Shown here piece by piece: positions 1 through 8,018 of a stretch of DNA of 64,000 nt (within the stretch, counting starts at the first letter, position 1; every line of letters begins with the position of its first letter). Origin of the DNA: Mesorhizobium waimense (GTDB lineage: Bacteria > Pseudomonadota > Alphaproteobacteria > Rhizobiales > Rhizobiaceae); contig NZ_QZWZ01000015.1 of the NCBI RefSeq assembly GCF_003601975.1, positions 62,001-126,000 on the forward strand, written 5' to 3'. The position numbers and the translations under genes were made by a program. A model generated the notes under the pieces. The model was given only the letters and a program-made list of their open reading frames with translations. It made no database searches and had not been told where the DNA came from.

Positions 1-146
1 CTTTCGCAAGGCAGAGCGTTGATCATGGTGTTCACTTCCCGTGCATGCCCGATATCCCGCCAAAACCCGTAGTAACCGAATCCGCAGCCCCTGGATCGGA
101 ATCGGCCCATCGAGCGTTTAAAACCCAACCAATGGGAGGATGCACC

Positions 147-452
147 ATGAACGTCGCCAATCTGCAACTTGAGGGCCTGCTGATGGCCGTCGCGTCGATC
201 AACCAGGTGCTGGTCCGCAAGGGGCTGGTTTCGGTCGAGGAGATCGACATCGCCCTGCGCAAGGCGGAAGCCTGCGAAACCGGCGAGGAGCGCTCCGGCG
301 GCATGTCGGCATCGAGCCGCGATGCCGTCAATTTTCCGATCCGGCTCCTGGAACTCGCCAACCAGTGCCAGCCGGAGGCCGACATGCCGTCCTTCTCGAA
401 ACTGGCGCGCATGGTCGGCCAGATGAAGGAACCTTACAACGATCAGATGTGA
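147..452 (+). CDS. Hypothetical protein, 101 aa
   Basis: I do not recognise this protein. The frame is open further upstream to position 45, but the ATG at 147 has a strong ribosome binding site (GGGAGGA at 134-140) and is the preferred start. The product is soluble and mostly helical by composition, with an N-terminal segment starting MNVANLQLEGLLMAVASI and a central acidic stretch. No cysteine or metal motif, signal peptide or membrane segment is visible. It stands alone, 85 bp upstream of a small membrane protein on the same strand. Confidence 0.7.
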   Translation: MNVANLQLEGLLMAVASINQVLVRKGLVSVEEIDIALRKAEACETGEERSGGMSASSRDAVNFPIRLLELANQCQPEADMPSFSKLARMVGQMKEPYNDQM

Positions 453-537
453 GGCAGTCAGGAGAAGCTGGCGTCAGCCGGAGAATCCATCCTATCTTGG
501 TGATGGGAGATTCAGGGGGAGACTGACGAATTACTGG

Positions 538-936
538 TTGAAGTGGCTGCTGATCAATCTCGCCGCCCTCGCCTCGGCAACCCTGATTGGACTGGTCGCC
601 CTTGCGCAGGTCTATGTCTTCAAGGTCAATGTTGGGCACAACCCGGCTGCTCCATTCGTTTTAGGCTTTATCGTTTCCTTGGTCGTCGCCATCGCTACCC
701 CGCCGACACGGTTCATGCCCCGATTTGACGTCCTGAGCGGTATCTTTGTGGGGGACTTCGTTCTTTCCTTCGTGATCTCCAATGCGGCACTTCTCATGGT
801 CAACGCCTATTGGGACGGCGATGTCGAGGCGGCGAAGCCTTGGGTATATATGGTCATTCCCTTCATCACTGGCGTGACTGGCTTCCTGGTATTGCGGCGA
901 TATCGCCTTTCCGCCGTGGCAGATGTGTTCCGGTAG
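538..936 (+). CDS. Small multi-pass membrane protein, unknown
   Basis: This 132-residue protein has about four hydrophobic segments (roughly residues 3-28, 40-55, 68-90 and 103-118) and a short basic C-terminus (LRRYRLSAVADVFR). No family was recognised. The start is uncertain. A TTG at 538 follows a purine-rich AGGGGGAG (514-521) at long spacing, and no in-frame ATG or GTG lies nearby, so a CTG at 523 is the alternative. It probably sits in the inner membrane. Confidence 0.6.
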   Translation: MKWLLINLAALASATLIGLVALAQVYVFKVNVGHNPAAPFVLGFIVSLVVAIATPPTRFMPRFDVLSGIFVGDFVLSFVISNAALLMVNAYWDGDVEAAKPWVYMVIPFITGVTGFLVLRRYRLSAVADVFR

Positions 937-1020
937 GCGTCGGTTCAAAGAAGGCGATGCGTTATCTGCGGCTGGGACGGCAGCCGATCGAAATTCATCG
1001 CCCGGCAGATTCCGCAAAAC

Positions 1021-1443
1021 TCACGCCCTGCCCGGCCAGCCCTGGCGCACCGCCAGCACGCTGCCCGCTCCGTGCGCGGCGGCGAAGAGCAGGCCGGCGG
1101 CGAACGGGAAATGGGACATGAAAGCGCCGAACTCGGCCTGGTTGCCGGCCCAATGCGACGGGCCGTGGAAGGCAAAGCCGAGGAAGATCACGTAAACCGC
1201 GCCGATCAGCGCTGCCGGGGTCAGGAACGCGCCGGTCAGAAAGGCGATCACCAGCAGCGTTTCGAGGATCGCGGCGCACCAGGCCAGAAACAGCGGGAAC
1301 GGGAAGCCGGCGGCGGCGATGTAGCCAGCGGTCATGCCCATGTCCATGAACTTGAAGGCCACCCCCATTGCGAACATGGCGGCGAAGATCAGGCGGGCGA
1401 TGAGAATTACAGCGGTCTGCCAGGTCGATTGGGTGGTTTCCAC
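1021..1443 (-). CDS. DoxX family membrane protein
   Basis: A 140-residue protein with four membrane segments typical of the DoxX/SURF4-like family. Recognisable parts are IARLIFAAMFAMGVAFKF near the N-terminus and FMSHFPFAAGLLFAA near the C-terminus. Family members are small inner-membrane proteins, sometimes linked to redox or thiosulfate metabolism, without a settled activity. The start is a GTG at 1443 directly behind a strong GGAGGA. The same frame stays open to 1635, but that stretch reads like intergenic repeat and is left out. It appears monocistronic. Confidence 0.85.
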   Translation of the reverse strand: METTQSTWQTAVILIARLIFAAMFAMGVAFKFMDMGMTAGYIAAAGFPFPLFLAWCAAILETLLVIAFLTGAFLTPAALIGAVYVIFLGFAFHGPSHWAGNQAEFGAFMSHFPFAAGLLFAAAHGAGSVLAVRQGWPGRA

Positions 1444-1586
1444 GATGTCCTCCGGTGTTGGTGTGGTTCGCGACCCAAGGACGGGCGATGGGCGACGGTT
1501 CCGACATCGGGGGTGAAATAGTTTCGACAGGGCGAGTGGCAAGCTTTTGATGCCGGCGGGACAGCGCCCCCTCTGGCCTGCCGGCC

Positions 1587-1610
1587 ATCTCCCCCACAAA
1601 GGAGGGAGAT
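1587..1610. repeat. Interspersed palindrome, copy a
   Basis: Arms ATCTCCC and GGGAGAT enclose a short C/A-rich centre. The sequence after it (cggacgtc...ctttcgccaatc) also resembles the flank of the copy at 35421-35442, so the repeat unit is longer than the hairpin. Confidence 0.6.
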
Positions 1611-1676
1611 CGGACGTCACGCGGGCTTTCGCCAATCACCAACGTTGGAGGAAGAGTGCCATCGAGGAAACCGCCA

Positions 1677-1699
1677 ATCTCCCCTCTTGTGGGAGAGAT
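1677..1699. repeat. Interspersed palindrome, copy b
   Basis: Arms ATCTCCCC and GGGAGAGAT surround TCTTGT. It belongs to the same family as copy a, only 67 bp away. Confidence 0.5.
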
Positions 1700-1781
1700 G
1701 TCCGGCAGGACAGAGGGGGGCGCGAAGGATCGCGACGTTCCGATCCGTTGCGACCTCCGCCGACTGCCATGACGGAGATCC

Positions 1782-2534
1782 CTACCCCGCCTTTGCCTCC
1801 GGGTGGCTGATCGAGTCCCTCACCCTGCCATACTCCGCGCCCCAACGGTCGGTCATGTCGCAGCGTATGTGCCAGAGCTCGGGGAAGAAGCGGTGGCGGG
1901 CGCCGCCTTCCAGCATTTCGACCGGCCGGCCTTTCAGCGATTTCGAGCCGAGCCCGATCGAGCGGTGGATGAGATAGAGGTGGTTGGCGCGGAATTTCTG
2001 GAACAGCTCGTCGAACTCGATCAGCGCCTCGGCCACGACGTAGGAGTCGCCATGGTCGTACCGGGCATCGTAGACGTCATCGACCGTCAGCTCGCGGCCA
2101 TCGAGGTATGAAGCCCTGAAGGCCCGCCAGAGGTCCGGCGGCAGGCGTAAGAGCAGCTTGAAGCCCGGCGATTCCTGGCCGCTGCCATTGCCGAGCTGCA
2201 AGCGGATCTGCTGGTACTCCTTGGGCGACATGGTCTCGAGCAGGTTGAGCTGCGCCGTCATCATGCGCATGAGACGGTGCACCCTGCCCATCAGCGTGAC
2301 GATGCGGTGGGTGTCCTGTCTCTCCAGATAGTCGAGGACATCTACCAGCGTGTAGGCGATGAGCTTCATCCACAGCTCCTCGACCTGGTGCACGATCTGG
2401 AACTGCAGCTCGTCGGCATTGACCATCTCGGCCAGCGGCTTCTGGCATTGCAGGAGCTTGTCGCATTGCAGGTAGACGCCGTAGTCGCGCATCTCCGGCG
2501 CTTCGATGCGGGCGTGATAATCGGGCTTGTGCAT
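1782..2534 (-). CDS. kynA: Tryptophan 2,3-dioxygenase family protein
   Basis: A haem-dependent enzyme expected to open the indole ring of tryptophan to N-formylkynurenine, the first step of the kynurenine pathway. The N-terminal half has the family signature ELQFQIVHQVEELWMKL, and the C-terminal part has NHLYLIHRSIG (proximal His region) followed by FFPELW. At 250 aa it is slightly short. The usual glycine-rich GTGGS loop after the RxIG motif is replaced by GSKSLKG, so substrate handling may differ. The ATG at 2534 follows GGGGAGAACACG. It is divergent from an Lrp-type regulator 156 bp away, an arrangement seen for kynurenine genes and their regulator. No kynB or kynU is in view. Confidence 0.85.
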   Translation of the reverse strand: MHKPDYHARIEAPEMRDYGVYLQCDKLLQCQKPLAEMVNADELQFQIVHQVEELWMKLIAYTLVDVLDYLERQDTHRIVTLMGRVHRLMRMMTAQLNLLETMSPKEYQQIRLQLGNGSGQESPGFKLLLRLPPDLWRAFRASYLDGRELTVDDVYDARYDHGDSYVVAEALIEFDELFQKFRANHLYLIHRSIGLGSKSLKGRPVEMLEGGARHRFFPELWHIRCDMTDRWGAEYGRVRDSISHPEAKAG

Positions 2535-2690
2535 CGTGTTCTCCCCTGCCCGGCCTCTGGCTTGGGGCATCCATTCGGTTCAGGTCGCCATGATAGAAGC
2601 TTTCGGCTCGAACATTGTTCCTTTCTGTTATCCGAATAGGAGGAATTGGAGTACGATAGTCGTCCACTATGGAAATCAGGAGAACGATCT

Positions 2691-3161
2691 GTGCTGGATG
2701 CACTCGACCGAAGGATCGTCGCGGCGCTGGAGCGCGATGCGCGAATCTCCTTTGCCGTCCTTGCCGACGAGGTGGGCTTGAGCAAGACGCCGTGCTGGAA
2801 GCGGGTCAAGGCGCTGGAGGACGCCGGCATCATCCGCGGCTACTCGACCCGCATCGATCCGGCACGCATCGGCTTCGGCATCGAGGCCTTCATCCAGGTG
2901 TCGATCGACTTCGAGGTGTCGGACGCCTTCGAGGCGGCGGTGAAAAGACATCCGCTGATCCGCCGCTGCCACGCCACGACCGGCGAGGCGGACTATCTGC
3001 TGCAGATTGTCACCGTCGACATGATGGCGCTGGACAGGATGCTGCGCGAGGAACTCAGCCGCCTGCCCGGCGTGCGCCGAACGATTACCTCGATGGCGAT
3101 GCGCGAGATCAAAAGCGATATCTCGTTCGCCGATGCGGTCGGGCATGCGTTGAGGGGATAG
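2691..3161 (+). CDS. Lrp/AsnC family transcriptional regulator (KynR-like)
   Basis: A 156-residue regulator with an N-terminal winged helix-turn-helix (LADEVGLSKTPCWKRVKALEDAG, about residues 23-45) and a C-terminal RAM/AsnC ligand-binding domain containing GEADYLLQIV. The GTG at 2691 is favoured because AGGAGAAC lies just upstream; the open frame from 2646 has no such site. Its position, divergent from the tryptophan dioxygenase gene, suggests it senses tryptophan or a kynurenine and controls that gene. That role is inferred from context and from KynR in Pseudomonas. Confidence 0.85.
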   Translation: MLDALDRRIVAALERDARISFAVLADEVGLSKTPCWKRVKALEDAGIIRGYSTRIDPARIGFGIEAFIQVSIDFEVSDAFEAAVKRHPLIRRCHATTGEADYLLQIVTVDMMALDRMLREELSRLPGVRRTITSMAMREIKSDISFADAVGHALRG

Positions 3162-3183
3162 GTGGCCGGCATCGAGCCGGTGC

Positions 3184-4465
3184 TTAACCGCTGTTCCTCC
3201 AGGGCATGTCCTTTTGCCAATCACCGGCCATGATCGAGCCGTAGGGATCGATGAAGTCGTCGATCGCCGCAAGCCCGTGCTTTTCGATCTGGCCGACCAC
3301 CTGGCTGGCGCTCTTATAGGCCGCCGGCAGTTCGGAGATGTCCGGCGTGCCCAGCCAGAAGCGAATGTCGAGCCCTTTCGTCTCGGCCTTGACGACCTCG
3401 CCGAAGGTCGCGGGTACCGATTACGTCGCGCAGATACCGCGTCCGGCTCATGTTGCGGCCGGCGCCATGCGGCGAAAAGCCGAGTGCTGCCTTCTTATCG
3501 GTGTGGCCGGCAATCAGGATCGGCTCGCTCATGTTCATCGGGATCAGCGTGCGCCCGTCGTCGTCTGGCGAAAAGCCGGCGAAGGACGGCGTCGCGCCCT
3601 TGGCCTGGATGCGATCATGGATATGGAAATGGTTTTGCTTCGTCCATTCGCGAATGATCTGCAGCGCCTCCCAATAGGCCCGCCCGTCCTGCGTATCGGC
3701 CTCGATCCAGGCCACACCCGGCGGAGTCCTCGGCGACACGATCGCCGTGTGCCTGCGGGCAACCGCCATGCCGCGCTTGTAGTGCATGGCGCCCGGGCCA
3801 CGCGAGCCATGATGGGTGACGATCGCCGGCTGGCCGGTCGAGCGCAGATGCCCGACATAAAGGAAATGGTTGCCGTCGCCCTGCGTGCCGAGATTGCTGT
3901 CACCGATCGGCGCGATATCGGACAGGAACCGGTTTGCCTTGAAGCGGGCAGAGTGTTCCGCGGGCATCGCCCAGCCGCGCTGGTCCTTGCGGCCACCGGG
4001 ACCGAAATGGGTGGTGTCGAAGGCGGCGTCGAGGATCTTCTTCGGGTCGTCGTTGCGCTTGAAGACGGTGATGGCCATCGAGCAGCAGATGTCGGCCGAA
4101 TGGAAGCCCGGATGGATGGCGTTCCTGGTCGCCACGACGCCGCCGACCGGGATGGTGCCGGCCGGGCATGCGTCAGGCATGACGACGCCGGACACCACGG
4201 TCGGCGTGCGCAGCAGCGCATCCATGGCCTCGACGACGAGGCCGAGATTGTCGCGTTCGACCTCGGTCTCCGGTTCGAGAAAGATCCCGAACGGCAGCGC
4301 GTTGGTGCGAGGCGCCATCTCGACCGGCGTCAACGTCTGGAGGTAGGCGAAGATCTCGTCCTGCGACCTGCCCTCGCCCTCCATGCGCTGGGCGTCGGCG
4401 ATCGCCCCGGGAAACCATTTCCCAGGCTTGAAGCCCCACTGGATGAGATCCTTGCCGGTAATCAC
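3184..4465 (-). pseudogene. rtcB: RtcB family RNA ligase, frameshifted near the 3' end
   Basis: RtcB joins 2',3'-cyclic phosphate or 3'-phosphate RNA ends to 5'-hydroxyl ends using GTP and Mn2+. The frame from the GTG at 4465 carries SADICCSM, GDGNHF, THHGSRGPG and SPHGAGRNMSRTR, which include the metal ligands and the guanylated His. It then leaves frame at about 3412-3425. Downstream in another frame is the expected C-terminus (DISELPAAYKSASQV and YGSIMAGDWQKDMPW), ending at 3184. The full gene would therefore encode about 425 aa. One indel separates the halves, either a real mutation or an assembly error. No rtcA or rtcR is adjacent. Confidence 0.85.
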
Positions 4466-4574
4466 GGCTCGCTCCCGACGCCAAAAAGGCGCGGTGAATA
4501 CCACATCACACCAGCGGCGGCGCGCCGGCACGTCACAAGCATCGAGATCGGTTCAGGATTGGCGAAAGCCGCGT

Positions 4575-4739
4575 TCAGTTGAGCGGAGATCTGCCATCGA
4601 CCGGCTGCGGTTCCCGTGGTGTCGGCGCCTGCTTCTCGGCGTCGGCCTTGCGCTTCAGGCAGTCCTCGTAGTCATGGTCTCGCCCGCCGCAATAGGAGCA
4701 GCATTTTGCAGGGTTGTCGGAGTGGAGCATCGAGGCCAT
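4575..4739 (-). CDS. Small protein with CCHC zinc-knuckle motif
   Basis: A 54-residue protein from the ATG at 4739. Its centre reads CSYCGGRDHDYEDC, an exact CX2CX4HX4C zinc-knuckle spacing, followed by a charged, proline-rich tail. Zinc knuckles bind single-stranded nucleic acid or mediate protein contacts in other organisms, and are uncommon in bacteria. The ribosome binding site (TTGGGA) is weak and the frame is open upstream to 4820, so the start is uncertain. It lies downstream of the SPW-repeat gene on the same strand. Function is unknown. Confidence 0.5.
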   Translation of the reverse strand: MASMLHSDNPAKCCSYCGGRDHDYEDCLKRKADAEKQAPTPREPQPVDGRSPLN

Positions 4740-4869
4740 TCCCAAGAATGCACGAAACGGTTTCCGGTTGCAGCAATTCGTGAAGCCGCTCCGGTCCAGC
4801 CCTGTGCCCCGATAGTCCAAAGGAGCCCGCCGCTCCCGCGCCGGGCCCCGCCTAGCCTGCCGTCACCAC

Positions 4870-5229
4870 TCACGCATGCGCGTGCGGGTGGCGGAAGTCC
4901 CAGACCGCCCAGGCCGACGCGGCAACCACCAGCACGCCGAGGACGACATGGGTCGCCATCGCGTTGGTGTTGGCCATGAAGCCAAGCAGCCAGGGCGAAA
5001 CGATCAGCCAAAGCCCGATAACGAGGTTCGCCCACTCTTCCCATTCGGCGAACGCCGAAAGCGTCGCGAGGGCCAGGCCGCCGAGCACGAAGCCGGCAAT
5101 CCAGGCATTCCACGCAGGCGTGGTTTCAGCGGTAAAGCCAATGATCCAGGGTGAGATGAACAGGCAGATCGCAAGGACCAGATTGATCCAATCCTGGCCC
5201 TTTCTTCCTTCCATCAGTTTCATTGCCAT
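4870..5229 (-). CDS. SPW repeat membrane protein
   Basis: A 119-residue inner-membrane protein with two copies of a repeated two-helix unit, each carrying the SPW motif (FISPWIIGF and IVSPWLLGF). Four membrane segments are predicted. The ATG at 5229 follows GGAGGTTGTC; the frame extends to 5256 without a better start. Proteins of this family have no established biochemical role. The C-terminus is His-rich (FRHPHAHA). Confidence 0.85.
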   Translation of the reverse strand: MAMKLMEGRKGQDWINLVLAICLFISPWIIGFTAETTPAWNAWIAGFVLGGLALATLSAFAEWEEWANLVIGLWLIVSPWLLGFMANTNAMATHVVLGVLVVAASAWAVWDFRHPHAHA

Positions 5230-5509
5230 GACAACCTCCATAGAGAAGCTTGACAAACGGCACTACGTTTCGCGTGCACCGCACGCTTAGTCATTGATAT
5301 AATTACGCTTCAATGGGCCTTCAAGATCCCGCCCCCGGTGCCAGCGTCCAGCGGAAGTCCGCCAGCGTCGGCGCAGTCGGGCGCCAGGTCACCGACGGGG
5401 CCCGCCGGATGTCCCACCCCACCACCGGCGCCTCACAATCTCCGGCTTTTGCATTGGCAAACAAAGATACTATATTAGCTGACTAAGATGATTCAGCGTT
5501 GGCGATGCG

Positions 5510-5698
5510 ATGGCCAAGAAGAAATCCAAGCCGGCGGCTTCCGGCATATCGGCGGTCTCCCGGGCGGAAGCCTATGAGGAGGCGAGCTATTTTGCGCGCA
5601 AATGCGGGCTGACCCGGGACGAAGCGCTGAGGATGATGCGCGAGGCGCAAGGGTCTCCGAGCATGGCGAAGCCATCCGGCGGCCGGCGCAAGCGGTAG
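5510..5698 (+). CDS. Small basic helical protein (DUF3606-like, tentative)
   Basis: A 62-residue protein beginning MAKKKSKPAA. It has a helical core (YFARKCGLTRDEALRMMREA) that resembles the short helix-turn-helix of DUF3606-type proteins, and a basic C-terminus. No function is assigned. It converges on the sulfide operon and ends 3 bp before the stub of a TauE/SafE gene on the other strand. AT-rich sequence upstream (around 5455-5490) could hold its promoter, but no clear ribosome binding site is seen. Confidence 0.5.
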   Translation: MAKKKSKPAASGISAVSRAEAYEEASYFARKCGLTRDEALRMMREAQGSPSMAKPSGGRRKR

Positions 5699-5700
5699 GA

Positions 5701-5772
5701 TCAGCCACCGCCGCCGACCAGGCCGAGCGTGAAGCCGAAGAGGCCGCCGGAGCCAATTGCCTCGCGGACCGG
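5701..5772 (-). pseudogene. N-terminal stub of a TauE/SafE (DUF81) permease
   Basis: Immediately after the stop of the YeeE/YedE gene, and in the same frame, the minus strand reads through 23 codons containing GSGGLFGFTLGLVGGGG and then a TGA. This matches the start of TauE/SafE-type sulfite exporters (first helix and glycine-rich loop) and then stops. The DUF81 permease is normally the last gene of BigR operons. No start codon remains, so this looks like a decayed remnant. Confidence 0.5.
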
Positions 5773-6225
5773 TCATGACGGGCTGCCGATGCATCTCGTG
5801 ACGCCCGCGAAACAGCGGTCATGCAGCGTCATGCCGGCGATCATGGCGGCGACGAACAGGAAAGAAGGCGCGAGGCCGAGCGTCAGGCTCGCCAGCGCGG
5901 GGCCGGGACAGAAGCCGGCCATGCCCCAGCCGATGCCGAACAGGGCCGAGCCGAGGACCAGCCGCCGATCGATGCCGGTATCCGGCGGCAGATGGAATGC
6001 CTGGTCGAGGACCGGCCGCTTCATGCGCTTGGAGAGCAACGTGCCCAGCATCGCCACGGCGACCGCCCCGGCGAGCACGAAGGCGAGGCTCGGGTCCCAG
6101 TCGCCCGCGACATCGAGGAAGCCGCGGACGCGGGCGGGATCGAGCATGCCCGAGAGCGACAGGCCGAAACCGAAGACCCCGCCGGAGACCAGGGCGGCAA
6201 GAAGACGCAAAGTCTGGAGATTCAC
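5773..6225 (-). CDS. YeeE/YedE family (DUF6691) sulfur transport protein
   Basis: A 150-residue membrane protein, one of two adjacent half-size YeeE/YedE permeases thought to move thiosulfate or another sulfur compound across the inner membrane. The signature GWGMAGFCPGPALASL carries the conserved cysteine, and about four membrane helices are visible. It overlaps the upstream permease gene by 4 bp (ATGA), implying translational coupling. Its last residues (CFAGVTRCIGSPS) look atypical and run into the exporter stub, so the 3' end may have been rearranged. Confidence 0.85.
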   Translation of the reverse strand: MNLQTLRLLAALVSGGVFGFGLSLSGMLDPARVRGFLDVAGDWDPSLAFVLAGAVAVAMLGTLLSKRMKRPVLDQAFHLPPDTGIDRRLVLGSALFGIGWGMAGFCPGPALASLTLGLAPSFLFVAAMIAGMTLHDRCFAGVTRCIGSPS

Positions 6226-6629
6226 AGTCCGGCGATCCTCATCAGGGTAACGGTCGCGCCCCCTGCCGACAGGAAGGTCAGCACGGCAACGAAGGAGCGC
6301 GGCGACAGGCGGGCGAGGCCGGCAACGCCATGGCCGCTGGTGCAGCCGGAGCCCATGCGCGAGCCGAAGCCGACCATAAGGCCGGCAGCGGCGATCATCG
6401 GCAGCGAGGCGGTGATGGTCACCGACGGCCAGTGGCCGAAGCCGGCCAGGAACAGCAGCGGGCCGATAAGCAGGCCGATGACAAAGGCCGCGTTCGTCGA
6501 AGCGCGTGCCAGCAGCAGCCGGCCGACGATGCCGCTGGCGCCGGCGACGCGGCCGTTGAGAAGCAGCAACAGGCTGGCCGAAAGGCCGATCAGCAAGCCG
6601 CCGAAAAGCGAAGCCCAGTAATGCGTCAT
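6222..6629 (-). CDS. YeeE/YedE family sulfur transport protein
   Basis: A 135-residue permease half with the conserved GSGCTSGHGVAGLARLS motif, whose Cys is implicated in thiosulfate transport in YeeE. It has four hydrophobic segments. The start at 6629 overlaps the end of the ArsR-type regulator gene, and the end overlaps the next permease half, so the operon order is MBL enzyme, regulator, permease, permease. The two halves probably associate in the membrane. Confidence 0.88.
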   Translation of the reverse strand: MTHYWASLFGGLLIGLSASLLLLLNGRVAGASGIVGRLLLARASTNAAFVIGLLIGPLLFLAGFGHWPSVTITASLPMIAAAGLMVGFGSRMGSGCTSGHGVAGLARLSPRSFVAVLTFLSAGGATVTLMRIAGL

Positions 6630-6958
6630 GGGGTCACCGCTTCGGCGCAGAAGATCGGGTAGAGGGCTTCGACGAGGCGCGCGGCCTTGGCTTCCGTCAG
6701 GCGATAGAAGATCTGCTTGGCCTCGCGCCGCGTCTCGACGATGCCGGCGTCGCGCAGCACGGTAAGCTGCTGCGACAGCGACGGCTGGTGGATGCCGAGT
6801 TCCTCTTCGAGCTGGCCGACGGAGTATTCGCCTTCGACCAGCGTGCAGACGATCATCAGCCGAGCGGGATGGGACATGGTTCGCAGCAGGCCGGCGACCT
6901 CCCCTGCCCTGTCTTCCATGTCGGCGCGAGTCATCGCGGCTTTGGCTGGCATCGTCAT
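6626..6958 (-). CDS. bigR: ArsR-family persulfide-sensing repressor (BigR/SqrR-like)
   Basis: A 110-residue winged-helix repressor. The recognition segment IHQPSLSQQLTVLRDAGIVETRR closely follows BigR. The two cysteines that form the persulfide-sensing disulfide in BigR/SqrR are present (IVCTLVEG in the N-terminal half and PIFCAEA near the end). The expected role is to repress this operon until sulfide or persulfide oxidises the cysteines. It starts 2 bp after the MBL gene ends. A likely operator lies ahead of the MBL gene at 7906-7934. Confidence 0.88.
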   Translation of the reverse strand: MTMPAKAAMTRADMEDRAGEVAGLLRTMSHPARLMIVCTLVEGEYSVGQLEEELGIHQPSLSQQLTVLRDAGIVETRREAKQIFYRLTEAKAARLVEALYPIFCAEAVTP

Positions 6959-6960
6959 GA

Positions 6961-7887
6961 TCAGCCCCAGGCCGCGCCGGCAAGCGCATCGAGCGGGAAT
7001 TTCAGATAGCGCCGGCCATTGTCTTCCGGTTCCGGCAGGCACCCGCCGCGCAAATTCACCTGAAGCGCGTGCAGGATGAGCTTGGGCATCGGCAAAGTGC
7101 GGTCGCGCGCCTGGCGAAGCGCCACGAAGGCTGTCTCGTCGATCCCGGCGATATGCGGGTTCGAGCGCTTCTGCTCGGCCACCGTGCTCTCCCAGCGCGG
7201 CTCACGGCCGCCCGGCTGGTAGTCGTGGCCGGTGAACAGGCGTGTCCCATCAGGCAGCGCCAGTATCCGCTGAATCGATCCCCACAGAACCTTCGCGCTG
7301 CCGCCGGGAAAATCCGCCCGCGCCGTGCCGCTGTCCGGCATGAACAGCGTGTCGTGCACGAAGGTCGCGTCGCCGATCACATAGGTTATGGAGGCCAGCG
7401 TATGGCCCGGCGAGAACAGCACATGCGCGTCGATCGAGCCTACCTTGAAGCGATCGCCATCGGCAAACAGCCGGTCCCATTGCGAGCCGTCGGCCGACAG
7501 CATGGGCCAGTTGTAGATGCCTTTCCAGAGACGCTGGACATCGACAACGCGGGCGCCAATCGCGGTCGGCGCGCCCGTCCTGCCCTTCAGGTAGGAGGCG
7601 GCCGAGAAATGATCGGCGTGGGGGTGGGTGTCGAGGATCCATTCGACCGTCAGGCCATTGTCCGCGACATAGGCAAGGATGGCATCGGCATTGCCGGTGT
7701 CCGTCGCGCCGGATTTTTCGTCGAAATCGAGAACCGGATCGACTATGGCGCAGCGCCTGGTCGCCGGGTCGGACACGACATACTGGATGCTCGAGCTGCG
7801 CGGATCGAACAGGCCCCAGACAACGGGCCGCGCGACGGGCGGCTGTCCCATGACCGGGAGATTGTTGGTGATCCTGACTGGCTGCAT
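6961..7887 (-). CDS. blh: MBL-fold persulfide dioxygenase (Blh-like)
   Basis: A 308-residue metallo-beta-lactamase-fold protein with the iron-binding motif THPHADHF, followed by FSPGHTLASITYVIG and FTGHDYQPGGRE. This is the ETHE1/Blh group, which oxidises glutathione persulfide to sulfite in sulfide detoxification. The ATG at 7887 is used because GAGGAAG lies upstream; an earlier TTG adds seven residues. It is the first gene of the BigR operon. With the exporter gene reduced to a stub, the sulfite produced may leave by another route. Confidence 0.88.
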   Translation of the reverse strand: MQPVRITNNLPVMGQPPVARPVVWGLFDPRSSSIQYVVSDPATRRCAIVDPVLDFDEKSGATDTGNADAILAYVADNGLTVEWILDTHPHADHFSAASYLKGRTGAPTAIGARVVDVQRLWKGIYNWPMLSADGSQWDRLFADGDRFKVGSIDAHVLFSPGHTLASITYVIGDATFVHDTLFMPDSGTARADFPGGSAKVLWGSIQRILALPDGTRLFTGHDYQPGGREPRWESTVAEQKRSNPHIAGIDETAFVALRQARDRTLPMPKLILHALQVNLRGGCLPEPEDNGRRYLKFPLDALAGAAWG

Positions 7888-7905
7888 GGCCGCGCTTCCT
7901 CTTTT

Positions 7906-7934
7906 CAATATACAATTGCATATAATATATATTG
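7906..7934. promoter_or_regulatory. Candidate BigR operator / operon promoter
   Basis: An AT-rich inverted repeat, CAATATA (7906-7912) and TATATTG (7928-7934), sits directly ahead of the MBL start codon in an otherwise GC-rich region. Known BigR boxes are AT-rich palindromes overlapping the promoter, so this is the likely binding site. That is inference from position and composition. Confidence 0.55.
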
Positions 7935-8018
7935 ATTGGAGTCAACAGGCGCGACCAACGACCCCCCCGTCCAGTATCAGCGCTTTGGAACGTTCGAGAA
8001 AGCCCGACAAAAAGAAGG

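Larger units (their letters stand above)
1444..1781. other. Intergenic region with two palindromic repeats
   Basis: This 338 bp gap lies between the doxX start and the 3' end of the tryptophan dioxygenase gene. It holds no credible gene. It contains two ctccc/gggag hairpins (1587-1610 and 1677-1699) of the family that recurs elsewhere in the window. Confidence 0.6.

Noticed and set aside
1..24. Possible last codons of an upstream gene (FRKAER then stop)
   Set aside because: Too short to support; any short frame would look like this.
5312..5485. A 57-codon plus-strand ORF ahead of the DUF3606-like gene
   Set aside because: No ribosome binding site, no recognisable motif, and composition like non-coding DNA.
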